A DNA stretch of 23,891 nt from a virus (IMGVR_UViG_3300037189_023248:1-23891), one strand, 5' to 3'. Counted from the first letter of the stretch, positions 1-8,189 are shown. A program made the numbers and translations. Notes: generated by a model from the letters alone, not told the origin.

Positions 1-1041
1 GGAAGTCCTGCTATTGTGTGCGGCACCGATCCCGAAGACGGTAAATTCTTTGTTGCTATTGCTCGCAGCATGTCAGGCCGCGTACCTAAAATTGTCAAGC
101 GTGAAAGCGACATACAAAATTGGTATGGCGATAGACCAGAACTAGCCGACAAACTTCGTGTGGCGCTGAAATATCTCCCGCGTATTGGTATCCAAGGAGT
201 TATCAAAGGCGACTTAATGTTTACTAAATCTGATTTAGTACCAGAAACTATCGACGGAAGGGAGTACATCACCTTTACCCCAAATACTATTACCTATGCT
301 GTACCAGTAGGTTCGGCACTGTACAATAAAATTACTGCTGCAGAAATTGGTATGGCATTTCATACACGCTACGAAGGCGACACAGTTCCTTCTATGAATC
401 CTGTTGCTGGTAATGCTATTGCTGGACTAACTCATACACCTAGTGTATGGTTTGACGATTCGGACTATAAGGATTACACAGGTATTGCTTCGCTGACACC
501 AGAAGAAAATCAGCGTATTGAAGCTATGTTGGCGGCTACTATTAAGACATTAACAAAAATTGGGCCTGTGCGTTTTGATCAAATACTGTCTAATACAGAA
601 TTTGCCAAATACATTAAAGACTATATTAATCGCAGTATTGATTCGGGTGAACACATTACCAGTCCTACTACATTCCTACAAGGCTTTGTTAATTTTTATA
701 AAACCAAACAAGAAGACGACATTGCTAACATGCGTTCTGGACCAACCAGTGCTGCTGCTACACGTCGACGTGAGCAAATGGCAGCTACAGAGCAGTTTAT
801 TAGCGACAACATGAATACCTTCTTGGGCATTCTTGCTGTATATAAGCGGCTAGTAGAATTAAAAATGGCTATTCTAGCCAAGCTCAATACTATTGATCAC
901 ATTGGGCATTTTGTTAGAACTGACAGTGGATATCGTGTAACAGCCCCCGAGGGCTTTGTGGTCATTGGACACGATTTTAATCGTGTTAAACTAATCGATC
1001 GACTGGAGTTTAGCAGGCTGAACCGCGCGCGATCAAGATGA
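1..1041 (+). CDS. Partial protein with ligase-type covalent nucleotidyltransferase motifs
   Basis: The reading frame is open to the left edge, so the true start lies outside the window; the GTG at 16 is only the first possible start inside it. The first visible residues are GSPAIV, which fit the end of a KxDG motif I (K-x-D lost off the edge). Further on are GDLMF (about nt 208-222, motif III-like), EGFVV (nt 949-963, motif IV-like) and VKL (about nt 985-993, motif V-like). Together these match the order of motifs in DNA/RNA ligases and capping enzymes. I recall related proteins of unknown function in marine T4-like phages with a C-terminal VKLxDRxEFS stretch, also present here. Ligase or adenylyltransferase activity is inference; the protein could be a degenerate member. 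The stop overlaps the next start (ATGA), so the two are translationally coupled. Confidence 0.6.
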   Translation, partial: GSPAIVCGTDPEDGKFFVAIARSMSGRVPKIVKRESDIQNWYGDRPELADKLRVALKYLPRIGIQGVIKGDLMFTKSDLVPETIDGREYITFTPNTITYAVPVGSALYNKITAAEIGMAFHTRYEGDTVPSMNPVAGNAIAGLTHTPSVWFDDSDYKDYTGIASLTPEENQRIEAMLAATIKTLTKIGPVRFDQILSNTEFAKYIKDYINRSIDSGEHITSPTTFLQGFVNFYKTKQEDDIANMRSGPTSAAATRRREQMAATEQFISDNMNTFLGILAVYKRLVELKMAILAKLNTIDHIGHFVRTDSGYRVTAPEGFVVIGHDFNRVKLIDRLEFSRLNRARSR

Positions 1042-1556
1042 AATTAGACCTAATTACAGAACTAGTAGAAAGTAGAATGTTCCGTAGTGAACGTTCTATA
1101 TCTACTATTCCTCCTCGACAGCTGGCAGAATATTTTTATGTGGCGCTTTTATATCTTAATGCGTTAAGATATGAAAAATCCAATGGGGCAAAAAGCTACG
1201 CACAATCAACTTTACGATACAACGAGTTTGATAGTGTTAAGAGCTCTGCTACAGATTTATACAATCTTGCTGCTGGTGCATTAAAAAATCAACAGTTTCC
1301 TGAACTAGGTTTTAAGCGTTGGTTACATGATATTATTGCTGAAAGAGAAGATACCAGACAAGATTATACCTTGTTTACAAAATTTGAAGATGTGCTAAAA
1401 ATAGACTCTTCCGGTATTCGTGGGCTCAGACGCATTAGCATATACTACAACGAGTATTCTGCAGCAGCTAAGAAAAATTTTTGGGTTACAATGAATCGCT
1501 ATCTAAGCACACATATGAGAACTATTGATTTACTAGCGTTAAAACCAAATTTTTAA
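1038..1556 (+). CDS. Hypothetical protein, 172 aa
   Basis: Not recognised. The ATG at 1038 overlaps the TGA of the upstream nucleotidyltransferase-like gene (ATGA), which supports the start and suggests co-expression with that gene. The protein looks soluble, helical and rich in Tyr, Arg and Lys, with no signal peptide or membrane segment and no motif I can assign. Codon use and AT content resemble the neighbours. The next gene has its own promoter-like box and ribosome binding site, so this is probably the last gene of its transcript. Confidence 0.75.
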   Translation: MKLDLITELVESRMFRSERSISTIPPRQLAEYFYVALLYLNALRYEKSNGAKSYAQSTLRYNEFDSVKSSATDLYNLAAGALKNQQFPELGFKRWLHDIIAEREDTRQDYTLFTKFEDVLKIDSSGIRGLRRISIYYNEYSAAAKKNFWVTMNRYLSTHMRTIDLLALKPNF

Positions 1557-1563
1557 CAATCAG

Positions 1564-1572
1564 CATAAATAC
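1564..1572 (+). promoter_or_regulatory. T4-late-type promoter box
   Basis: CATAAATAC lies 42 nt before the ATG at 1614 and just after the preceding stop. It matches seven of eight positions of the T4 late consensus TATAAATA and belongs to a set of similar boxes in this window. Confidence 0.5.
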
Positions 1573-1613
1573 TATTAGTGCTTAACGGCACATATTTATA
1601 AAGGAAAAATATC

Positions 1614-1970
1614 ATGGCAGTAGTAACAAGAGTAAATGGCAGCGTGGCTGCAGTTGAGCTCGTAGGGCGCGATCTAAAGTTTGTTAAATGTGCAGCAACT
1701 GGTCTAGAGACCAGCTACACAAACGTCGACAGTAACTTTGAAAAAGCTGTTCGTGTATTGGCTAAGTTTTGCACAATCACTATCGTTGGCATTCCTGCTT
1801 CAGGTAACTGCATGTTTGTCGTAGAAGGTCTACCTTCCGGTAACGTTATTAACGTTAGTGGCACATCACAAGCAATTGCAACTGCTCTAGCAACAGACGC
1901 TGACGCAGCCAATGGTCTAACATCAACATGGACCATTTATGATGGTCTAAGCGGCACTAGCTTCGCTTAA
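1614..1970 (+). CDS. Small Ala/Val/Thr-rich protein, probable virion protein
   Basis: A 118-aa protein of unknown family, rich in Val, Ala, Ser, Thr and Gly, with a pattern suggesting beta-strands and no membrane segment. AAAGGAAAA before the ATG is a good Shine-Dalgarno. It has its own late-type promoter box (1564) and is followed at once by a strong intrinsic terminator (1992-2013), so it is a monocistronic late unit. That layout, with its composition, fits an abundant small structural or decoration protein; this is inference from context only. Confidence 0.7.
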   Translation: MAVVTRVNGSVAAVELVGRDLKFVKCAATGLETSYTNVDSNFEKAVRVLAKFCTITIVGIPASGNCMFVVEGLPSGNVINVSGTSQAIATALATDADAANGLTSTWTIYDGLSGTSFA

Positions 1971-1991
1971 TTAGTTTTTGGGATGGGAAGG

Positions 1992-2013
1992 GGCGGACTT
2001 GTTCCGCCTTTTT
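1992..2013 (+). terminator. Rho-independent terminator
   Basis: Stem GGCGGA (1992-1997) pairs perfectly with TCCGCC (2003-2008) around the loop CTTGT, followed by a run of five T. It sits 22 nt after the stop at 1970. Confidence 0.85.
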
Positions 2014-2035
2014 CTTTGGCCGAAAATTCTTGCTG

Positions 2036-2042
2036 TTAAATA
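2036..2042 (+). promoter_or_regulatory. Late-type promoter box (variant TTAAATA)
   Basis: TTAAATA ends 6 nt before the ATG at 2048. If it works like TATAAATA, transcription would start at or beside the start codon. Confidence 0.3.
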
Positions 2043-2047
2043 TAAAC

Positions 2048-2470
2048 ATGTATTATTATCACGTGTTTACTTTGTTTGACATTACAGCAACAGGCGCAAT
2101 ACGACACCCGAAACCCACAGAAACTAATCATAAAGCCTTATTATTATTAAGAAATCAGCAGCGTAATTGGGAAACAATACAGCAAGCACTAGGTATGCGA
2201 GCACAGATTTATATCGATTCCCCACCTGACATTATTGAATCGTGCAATATGTTTTCTAAGAAGAAATTTAAAAATACGCAAGCATGGCATTTTCGTTTTG
2301 GGGTTGAAACAGCAGATGTGTATGGTTCAGATTTGAACTTATTACTAGCAGATTGTCACGGTATACCAATGATATTAGGTTTAAACGAATTAGCAAAAAT
2401 TCCTCAACCCATATTAGAGTGTCGAGGAGAAATTATAAACACATATATTCATTTTGATAACCAAGCGTAA
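2048..2470 (+). CDS. Hypothetical protein, 140 aa
   Basis: The frame can be extended to a TTG at 2030, but the ATG at 2048 gives a cleaner N-terminus (MYYYHVFTLFDITATG) and is preferred. No Shine-Dalgarno precedes either start, while a TTAAATA box ends 6 nt before the ATG. The body holds RNQQRNWETI and LLADCHGIPMI stretches that I associate with uncharacterised proteins of T4-like aquatic phages; no catalytic motif is evident. It starts after the terminator at 1992-2013 and so is a separate unit. Confidence 0.7.
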   Translation: MYYYHVFTLFDITATGAIRHPKPTETNHKALLLLRNQQRNWETIQQALGMRAQIYIDSPPDIIESCNMFSKKKFKNTQAWHFRFGVETADVYGSDLNLLLADCHGIPMILGLNELAKIPQPILECRGEIINTYIHFDNQA

Positions 2471-2474
2471 ATAT
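2466..2474 (+). promoter_or_regulatory. Late-type promoter box (variant GTAAATA)
   Basis: CGTAAATAT overlaps the stop of the preceding gene and lies 42 nt before the ATG at 2516, the same spacing as the box before the gene at 1614. Confidence 0.35.
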
Positions 2475-2515
2475 TTGATATTGCGCTATAATTTACAAAT
2501 AGCAGAGGAATTTAA

Positions 2516-2824
2516 ATGGTTGGTAATACAACAGACATAGAAAAGAAAAGCCTTGAAGCTCACGTTGAGCTATGCGCTGAACGTTACAAAAGCCTACACG
2601 ATAAACTTGATAGTCTAGATTCTCGTGTTTCAACCATTGAAGCAAAGATCGATTTAAAGATGGATCAGATCGAAACTACTATGGAAAGCAAGTTTGGCGA
2701 AATCAAAGACGCTATAAACAAACTGCAAGAAAAACGAAACAACCAACTAATTACGTGGGGTGTATCCATTATAGGCGGACTGATAACCGTGGTATTAACC
2801 ATGGTGTGGAAGTTTATAATGTAA
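2516..2824 (+). CDS. XhlA/holin-like coiled-coil protein with C-terminal membrane anchor
   Basis: A 102-aa protein. Residues 5-75 form a long charged amphipathic helix with heptad spacing, followed by one hydrophobic segment at about 78-100 (WGVSIIGGLITVVLTMVW) and a short tail. This plan (cytoplasmic coiled coil, C-terminal TM) matches the haemolysin XhlA family, which often accompanies holins. AGAGGAA is a good Shine-Dalgarno for the ATG. The SleB-type lysin is about 9 kb away, so a lysis role is possible but context does not prove it; any tail-anchored oligomeric membrane protein would look alike. Confidence 0.7.
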   Translation: MVGNTTDIEKKSLEAHVELCAERYKSLHDKLDSLDSRVSTIEAKIDLKMDQIETTMESKFGEIKDAINKLQEKRNNQLITWGVSIIGGLITVVLTMVWKFIM

Positions 2825-2850
2825 GTTTTAAAAATTTTGGATCATAATTG

Positions 2851-2859
2851 TGTAAATAA
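2851..2859 (+). promoter_or_regulatory. Late-type promoter box (variant GTAAATA)
   Basis: TGTAAATAA precedes the possible starts at 2869 and 2878 by 10-19 nt. Confidence 0.3.
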
Positions 2860-2868
2860 CAACACATT

Positions 2869-3339
2869 ATGATTTTTATGGAAAAAAACTTACACTCTAA
2901 AATATTAAAATTTTTAAACAAAGAGTTATTTGACCAAGAACTTAATTCTGCTGTTTTAAAAAAGATTGATAATCAGCGTTATAAAATTTCAAAATACCAA
3001 GTTGCGACATCTACTGCTACTGTTGAAGATTCAACAGGTGCGTTGTATCAGTTTTTAAATGTTTCTTCCGCAGTAGTATATTGTTGTTTAATGTCAACTA
3101 ATAGATTGAACGAAGCATACACTGTGCGTTTTCTTAATGACGAATTAGGACGACTGGCTCAAAAAATAAAGATTACTAAAAAACGAGCGTTATCTACATC
3201 AAATCCAGCGAATAAAGACATAATGGTAGCTAAATTGCTAGAATATGAAAATCAATATACTGCAAAAGTAGATCAACTGAAGAAAAATATCGCCCAGGCT
3301 AAATATATTATAAAACCAGGACACGCAAATGGAAGTTAA
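2869..3339 (+). CDS. Hypothetical protein, about 155 aa
   Basis: Not recognised. Two in-frame ATGs (2869 and 2878) are both possible; neither has a Shine-Dalgarno, and the GTAAATA box at 2851 is just upstream. The protein is Lys-rich and mainly helical, with a likely coiled coil in the last 60 residues (LLEYENQYTAKVDQLKKN). Its end overlaps the next gene by 11 nt, so it starts a three-gene coupled cluster running to 4335. Confidence 0.7.
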   Translation: MIFMEKNLHSKILKFLNKELFDQELNSAVLKKIDNQRYKISKYQVATSTATVEDSTGALYQFLNVSSAVVYCCLMSTNRLNEAYTVRFLNDELGRLAQKIKITKKRALSTSNPANKDIMVAKLLEYENQYTAKVDQLKKNIAQAKYIIKPGHANGS

Positions 3340-4006
3340 AGACATGTTTAATCAACCAAAATTTGTTAAACTTAACAAGCTATTAGAAAGCCGTTATGGA
3401 TACAAATTTGACTCAGGCGCAATGACAGTAGGGCGAGCTCGCTCTATGCTAAAACTAGTTGAGTCACGTATTCAAAGCATTCAGCATTCGCACAAGAATT
3501 TTGTATCAGAAAAAGAACCTGCGTATTGCCAGTTAATCCTCATGCGCGAAAGTCTATCGGCTTGGGTTAAAGAGCGCACATTAGTCGAAGGCGAAATTGG
3601 CGAAGCCGAAGCTAAAGTAGCAGCAAATTCTATCACCAACGCTGTGCAAAAAATGATTAAAGATGCCAGCAAAATTGTCGACGAGGAACTGCCTGCATTA
3701 GTTGGTGTTATTAGAGATCAAATTGGTATTGCTGAAGCTGATGCTTACAAAAACTCTGTAGATCCTTTGATTAAAGAATTGCGTACACAACTTGAAACAG
3801 TTAGAGATTCTCTTGAACAAAGTGTAATGGCATTGAGTGGCGAACAAATTCAAACTGATATGTCTATGCCCGGTCCGCAAATGAATACACCAGGTGTTGC
3901 AGGAGATGAAGATATGGGTACTCCTGCACCTGATTCGGGTGATAATTTTGCAGCATCAGCAGCTGAAACAGGTGGAACTGAGCCACTAGGTCGTGCTCGT
4001 AGATAA
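3329..4006 (+). CDS. Coiled-coil acidic-tailed protein, possible structural or scaffold protein
   Basis: A 225-aa protein. The N-terminal 35 residues are basic, residues 45-165 are predicted helical/coiled coil, and the last 55 residues are low-complexity (Pro, Gly, Asp, Ala, Ser) ending in EPLGRARR. Helical rods with disordered acidic tails occur in phage scaffold and core proteins, but gp21/gp23-type head genes are not nearby, so the assignment is open. CAGGA 7 nt before the ATG supports the start inside the previous gene. The stop overlaps the next ATG (TAATG). Confidence 0.7.
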   Translation: MEVKDMFNQPKFVKLNKLLESRYGYKFDSGAMTVGRARSMLKLVESRIQSIQHSHKNFVSEKEPAYCQLILMRESLSAWVKERTLVEGEIGEAEAKVAANSITNAVQKMIKDASKIVDEELPALVGVIRDQIGIAEADAYKNSVDPLIKELRTQLETVRDSLEQSVMALSGEQIQTDMSMPGPQMNTPGVAGDEDMGTPAPDSGDNFAASAAETGGTEPLGRARR

Positions 4007-4335
4007 TGTTATTGTTTGAAATTTTTACCGATGACGTCAAAAATCAAGTGCTTGCACTAATTACTACCATTGACCGTCGGTATAAGAATAAACAAGCTAC
4101 GCCTAAAATAAAAACTCGTAGCTTTCTAAAACTAGCAAACAATGTTGGTATTACTTTAGACTACGAAAGTTTTGTAGATCTTGTTGAAAAAAATCCTGTG
4201 TTGAAAAACAAAATTGTTAATTTCAACAAAGACACTATTTCGTTTGGCAGCAAAGAAGATAGTGATTCTACCACTCATGCCAACGATCAACAAGACATTG
4301 TATCAAAAATGGCACAGCAATCGGTAAAAATTTAA
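4006..4335 (+). CDS. Hypothetical protein, 109 aa
   Basis: Not recognised. The ATG at 4006 overlaps the preceding TAA, so translation is probably coupled; no Shine-Dalgarno is visible. The N-terminal 75 residues are basic and look folded (helix-rich), while the C-terminal 30 are polar and Gln/Ser/Asp-rich. It is the last gene before the sigma70-type promoter at 4346-4374. Confidence 0.7.
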   Translation: MLLFEIFTDDVKNQVLALITTIDRRYKNKQATPKIKTRSFLKLANNVGITLDYESFVDLVEKNPVLKNKIVNFNKDTISFGSKEDSDSTTHANDQQDIVSKMAQQSVKI

Positions 4336-4345
4336 TAAAAAGTCG

Positions 4346-4374
4346 TTGTTTTTGGCAAAAATTTTTGTTATACT
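4346..4374 (+). promoter_or_regulatory. Sigma70-type promoter
   Basis: TTGTTT (4346-4351), a 17-nt spacer and TATACT (4369-4374) with T-G two bases upstream of the -10. The expected start is near 4381, giving a leader of about 32 nt for the nuclease gene at 4413. Confidence 0.5.
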
Positions 4375-4412
4375 GTAGATCAAGGCTGTCCACAAAGTTG
4401 GGCAATTTTTAA

Positions 4413-5117
4413 ATGATAACAAAAAAATTTAACTATATCGAGTTTGGTAGAACTACAGAAGACGGTAAAAGATTGTATCTCGCGCCAGATGGCAGCAAAC
4501 TGCCTTCGGTTACAACCATACTTGATGCCACCAAAACTGAAGAACAGAAAAAATCTCTCCAAGAATGGCGCAATCGTGTAGGGCACGAGCGAGCAACACA
4601 GATAACTACAGAAGCTGCTAATCGCGGCACCCGTATGCACACCTATTTAGAAAGGCATATTAAAAACGGGGAAATTGGTGCTGTGCCCAGCAATCCTTTT
4701 GCACAACCTAGTTGGCTTATGGCTCATGCTGTTGTAGAAGCAGCATTTCACAAAGTTGATGAATTTTGGGGAACAGAAGTTCCGTTGTACTACAGCGGTC
4801 TTTATGCCGGAACTACTGATTGTGTAGGGCAATGGCAAGGAAAACCTGCTATACTTGACTTTAAACAAAGCAACAAAGTTAAAAAGCGTGAGTGGATTGA
4901 CGATTATTTTATGCAATTAAGTGCTTATGCACTAGCACACGATAAAATGTACAATACCAATATAGATCATGCTGTGATTCTCATGTGTGTAAAACCTGTA
5001 AACGACGAATCAGTGCCCGAGTATTTGGAGTTTGAAGTTGGTGGAAACGAATTTGAAATGTGGAAAGGGCGGTGGCTAGACCGTGTTTCAGAATACTATT
5101 CAAAAATACATAAATAG
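4413..5117 (+). CDS. RecB-like PD-(D/E)XK nuclease
   Basis: A 234-aa protein with the full motif series of the Cas4/RecB/lambda-exonuclease branch of PD-(D/E)XK enzymes: RGTRMH (71-76, with His76), Glu122, GTTD (133-136, metal ligand Asp136), ILDFK (147-151, Asp149 and catalytic Lys151) and QLSAY (168-172). These residues would bind Mg2+ and cut DNA phosphodiester bonds. The length suits a single-domain nuclease with no helicase attached. A role in phage recombination, DNA processing or host DNA breakdown is inferred. It has its own host-type promoter (4346-4374) and no Shine-Dalgarno before the ATG; early or middle expression is plausible. Confidence 0.88.
   Translation: MITKKFNYIEFGRTTEDGKRLYLAPDGSKLPSVTTILDATKTEEQKKSLQEWRNRVGHERATQITTEAANRGTRMHTYLERHIKNGEIGAVPSNPFAQPSWLMAHAVVEAAFHKVDEFWGTEVPLYYSGLYAGTTDCVGQWQGKPAILDFKQSNKVKKREWIDDYFMQLSAYALAHDKMYNTNIDHAVILMCVKPVNDESVPEYLEFEVGGNEFEMWKGRWLDRVSEYYSKIHK
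5109..5117 (+). promoter_or_regulatory. T4-late-type promoter box
   Basis: CATAAATAG overlaps the last codons and stop of the nuclease gene and lies 25 nt before the tailspike ATG at 5142. Confidence 0.5.
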
Positions 5118-5141
5118 TTTAACAATTGGAATTTGTAGATT

Positions 5142-6758
5142 ATGGCTATTAATGTTATTGGTAGAATTCAAGTACGCAGTGGACTCAATGATGACCTCCC
5201 ACAACTAGCCAAAGGTGAGTTTGGGTGGAGCGTAGATACACAACAACTATATATTGGTAATGGCACTGTCGCCGATGGGGCTCCACAAACAGGTAATACA
5301 GAGTTATTAACAGCAACCGGCCTCAATGATGCTCTTGCTAATACTAATTACACTCTTCTAGATATAGGTGGGGCTGTTGTACCGATTACAGGCCCCGGTG
5401 GGTCTTCTACTTTCTTATCCTTACAGTCTGTATTGGATGATGGATTTATTTCTGTTAAAAAGTTTGGAGCCGTTGGTGATGGAGTAACTAACGATCTTGA
5501 CGCAATAAACAACGCATTATACCAACTGTACTGTCTTGCTGTAGCAACTGTGCCGCAGGTTAAACGTGTACTGTACTTTCCAGCTGGCGTATACAAAATT
5601 ACCGGTGGTGTTTTAAAGATCCCTCCATTTTGCACAATAATCGGAGATGGTGTAGACAGTACTATTATTAAACAATTTGACTCCACCCAAGAGTATATTG
5701 CTAAGTTTTCAGATTCGCTACAACAAGTAGACAATCTGTACGGGACTGTTCTCAACAATGTTACACCTGGACTATCGCAGTTTGTAACAATTTCAGACTT
5801 GACATTTTATCATACAGACAGTAGAAGTATTGTTTACGCTATTGCTTCAAACAATATTTCTTTTTCTAGGGTTAAATTTAGAGGTGCACTATCTAATCCT
5901 ACTGTAGTAGGTACTGGTTGCTCGGCGGTAGTACTAAGCAATAATACAACTAATACAGTTTCTTCTTATAACTGGCTGTTTGATAATTGTATTTTTACTA
6001 AACTACCTTATGCTTTTTTAAGCAACAGTGATACCAAATCAGTTAATTTTCAAAATTGTACATTCAGTGAATTGTATAAAGGTATTGTTCTAGGTCTGTC
6101 TCTAGACGCTAACAATATTATTGGGCCTTATTACTATAAATTTACTTACAACGATTTTGACAAAATCAGCAGTTATGCTATTCAATTAGAAACTGGTAAA
6201 AATGCAATCTCTCAAGGCAATACCTTTAGAGATGTTGGAAATACACAAACCGGTATTTCTAACCCGGCGGTTGAAAACATTAGATTCAACGGAACCAACT
6301 GTATTTCTAGCAACGACATATTTGACAGAACTGCTGCACAAGCAATTCTTGTGGCTTGGGTATATTATAAGCCAGGTGCCGCAGGATCTAACAGTTTACT
6401 AACTTTTTCTGCCAATGGTAGCACAGTTACTTCATCTGGCATTGTAAGAACACTGAATAACAATACCATTGCTGTTACTGCATTAGATATTGAAATTCCA
6501 ATCATTACAAAAAGTTTTGAAATGAGTTATAGTATCACTAGAACCATTAGCTCTGTGGTACAAACTCGCAACGGCACCTTACGCAGTACCGCCGGAGTTT
6601 CCGAGGATGACTATACAGAAACTGCAACACTTGGTATTACATTTAGTGTTGCTCTTAGTAATGCTTCAAATTCGTGGGTAGTTAAATACACAACTACTAA
6701 TTTATCACCGGCAGCTGATGCTACATTGTCTGCACAGTGCCGCTACTTTTTATCGTAA
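5142..6758 (+). CDS. Tailspike/tail-fibre protein with pectin-lyase-type beta-helix
   Basis: A 538-aa virion protein. Residues 5-45 (RIQVRSGLNDDLPQLAKGEF, then TQQLYIGNG) match the short N-terminal module found at the start of many phage fibre and receptor-binding proteins. Residues 108-122 (FGAVGDGVTNDLDAI) and 146-151 (FPAGVY) are the entry signature of the pectate_lyase_3 parallel beta-helix, followed by Asn/Gly-rich repeats to about residue 400. The last 130 residues are Thr/Ser-rich and beta-like, perhaps a trimerisation or receptor-binding tip. Polysaccharide binding or depolymerisation is known for the fold; catalytic residues cannot be named here. A late-type box 25 nt upstream of the ATG fits late expression. 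Confidence 0.85.
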   Translation: MAINVIGRIQVRSGLNDDLPQLAKGEFGWSVDTQQLYIGNGTVADGAPQTGNTELLTATGLNDALANTNYTLLDIGGAVVPITGPGGSSTFLSLQSVLDDGFISVKKFGAVGDGVTNDLDAINNALYQLYCLAVATVPQVKRVLYFPAGVYKITGGVLKIPPFCTIIGDGVDSTIIKQFDSTQEYIAKFSDSLQQVDNLYGTVLNNVTPGLSQFVTISDLTFYHTDSRSIVYAIASNNISFSRVKFRGALSNPTVVGTGCSAVVLSNNTTNTVSSYNWLFDNCIFTKLPYAFLSNSDTKSVNFQNCTFSELYKGIVLGLSLDANNIIGPYYYKFTYNDFDKISSYAIQLETGKNAISQGNTFRDVGNTQTGISNPAVENIRFNGTNCISSNDIFDRTAAQAILVAWVYYKPGAAGSNSLLTFSANGSTVTSSGIVRTLNNNTIAVTALDIEIPIITKSFEMSYSITRTISSVVQTRNGTLRSTAGVSEDDYTETATLGITFSVALSNASNSWVVKYTTTNLSPAADATLSAQCRYFLS

Positions 6759-6956
6759 TCATATTAAAAAACGCTATATATCAAATGCAAAAAAATTTAA
6801 AATACTCATACAATCAACAATTCTTGAAAGTAAATATTCAACGAATCATAAAAATTTCTCCGTGAGAAATAACTAAAGCATAAAAAAACAAAATTTAATC
6901 TTAGCTGAGTTCTAAGCAGAGTGTCTGTACCTCGAAAAATTATAAAGGATGTAAAA
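6759..6956 (+). other. Gap upstream of nrdA, no gene seen
   Basis: About 200 nt of very AT-rich sequence. It holds a 7-bp inverted repeat (ATTTCTC 6854-6860 with GAGAAAT 6864-6870) with no T run after it, a GTAAATA-like box near 6830 and an AAAGGA Shine-Dalgarno just before the nrdA start. I see no convincing gene or clear sigma70 promoter. Confidence 0.4.
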
Positions 6957-8174
6957 ATGGTAAAAATTGATGTAACTAGAGATGAATTATTTTCCGAACA
7001 AGGTTTAGATTTACTAAACAAGTATTATTCAGATGGCAAAGAAGGGGTACAGCGAGCAATAGCACGAGCGGCAATAGCATTCAGTTACGGCGACAAAGAA
7101 CTGGCACAATTCATTTATGACGCAGCAAGTCAGCATCATTTTTTCTACTCTAGTCCTATTTTATCAAATGCACCTGAGGGTCAGTGGGATCCTAATGTAG
7201 ACTACACCAGTAAAGAATTTTGGGCACCTGAAAATAGCGAGGCGCGCCGTTGTGCTTGGTTAGGCGCAAAACCCAAAGCATTGCCAATTAGTTGCTTCTT
7301 AGGTTATGTTGAAGACACCATCTCTGGACAAATTTCCAGCAGCAGCGAACTAGCGCTACTAAGTGTTGCAGGTGGCGGGACAGCACTGCACAACGGCATT
7401 CGTGCTGTAAGTGACAAAGCACCTGGCCCCATTCCTTACATCAAAACCATTGACGGGATCATGGGCTATTATAGGCAAGGCAAGACTCGCCGCGGCAGTT
7501 GTGCTGTATACATGGACATTGATCATCCTGACATACTAGAATTTATTAAAATGCGTACTCCATCGGGCGGAGATACAGCTCGTAAAATTACTAACCGCAA
7601 AGGTGTACACAACGCAGTAAACATCACAAAAGAATTTATTACAGCAGTTAACGAAAACAAACTTTTTGATCTACGTTGCCCTCATGGTGGAGATGTGCGC
7701 GACAGCGTACCTGCCCGTGAACTATGGGAAACCATTCTAGAAACCCGCGAACTCACAGGCGAGCCTTATATTTGGCTCAAGGACAATGCCAATGCTGCAC
7801 TACCTGAAGCGCAAAAGAAACTAGGACTAACCAACCGTGGCAGTAACCTGTGTTTAACTGGCGACACTTTGATTGAAATTTCTGTTCATCCAATAACAGG
7901 TAATGTTGTTAAACTTCCACTAGCAGATTTCATTGAAAAATGGGATCTAGGATATTATGATACTGTGTATGTTAAAACCATCAAGGATGGGCAACTGCAT
8001 TGGGCACAAATTACTGCTGCTGGAAAAACTGGAGACGTTACAGAACTTATCGAAATCGAAACTCCTAGCGGTAAAAAAATAACCTGCACTCCCGAACATA
8101 AGATTTTTACTAAAAATCGTGGGTGGGTAGAAGCCCAACATTTAGTAGAAAGCGATGAGCTATTGGAGGAGTAG
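6957..8174 (+). CDS. nrdA: Ribonucleotide reductase class I large subunit, N-terminal half fused to N-intein
   Basis: Residues 1-298 are the N-terminal part of the class I alpha subunit, which reduces NDPs to dNDPs for phage DNA synthesis. FFYSSPILSNAP (62-73) and PISCFLGY (Cys113, the redox-active active-site cysteine) are visible. From residue 299 the sequence becomes an N-intein beginning CLTGDTLIE and ending at a TAG stop. The ATG at 6957 is chosen because AAAGGA lies 8 nt upstream; a GTG at 6921 would only add 12 residues. The N-terminus lacks the roughly 90-residue ATP-cone of E. coli and T4 NrdA, so dATP feedback through that site is probably missing. The rest of the enzyme is encoded at 9172-10224 and must be joined by protein trans-splicing. 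Confidence 0.93.
   Translation: MVKIDVTRDELFSEQGLDLLNKYYSDGKEGVQRAIARAAIAFSYGDKELAQFIYDAASQHHFFYSSPILSNAPEGQWDPNVDYTSKEFWAPENSEARRCAWLGAKPKALPISCFLGYVEDTISGQISSSSELALLSVAGGGTALHNGIRAVSDKAPGPIPYIKTIDGIMGYYRQGKTRRGSCAVYMDIDHPDILEFIKMRTPSGGDTARKITNRKGVHNAVNITKEFITAVNENKLFDLRCPHGGDVRDSVPARELWETILETRELTGEPYIWLKDNANAALPEAQKKLGLTNRGSNLCLTGDTLIEISVHPITGNVVKLPLADFIEKWDLGYYDTVYVKTIKDGQLHWAQITAAGKTGDVTELIEIETPSGKKITCTPEHKIFTKNRGWVEAQHLVESDELLEE
7851..8171 (+). other. N-intein (107 aa) of split NrdA intein
   Basis: Block A is CLTGDTLIE with Cys1 as the splice nucleophile. Block B is TPEHKIF (Thr and His spaced T-x-x-H), which assists the N-S acyl shift. The length is typical of a natural split N-intein. 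It ends in a stop rather than continuing into an endonuclease domain. Confidence 0.9.
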
Positions 8175-8189
8175 TTTGGTGTTATGAAA

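Noticed and set aside
3329-4006. T4 prohead core protein gp67/gp68
   Set aside because: The acidic disordered tail is suggestive, but sequence identity is not evident and no head genes lie nearby, so it was kept as unknown.
4352-4374. TTGGCA with TATACT as a promoter
   Set aside because: The spacer is only 11 nt; TTGTTT six bases upstream gives the proper 17-nt spacing and was used instead.
4380-4916. Three - strand ORFs opposite the PD-(D/E)XK nuclease
   Set aside because: They are antisense shadows of a gene with clear catalytic motifs and have no ribosome binding sites or recognisable products.
6785-6865. A 26-codon ORF (MQKNLKYSYN...) upstream of nrdA
   Set aside because: No Shine-Dalgarno, very AT-rich composition and no recognisable product; likely chance.
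6854-6870. ATTTCTC/GAGAAAT hairpin upstream of nrdA as a riboswitch or NrdR box
   Set aside because: Only one short inverted repeat with a 3-nt loop; no paired NrdR-like boxes and no known riboswitch core.
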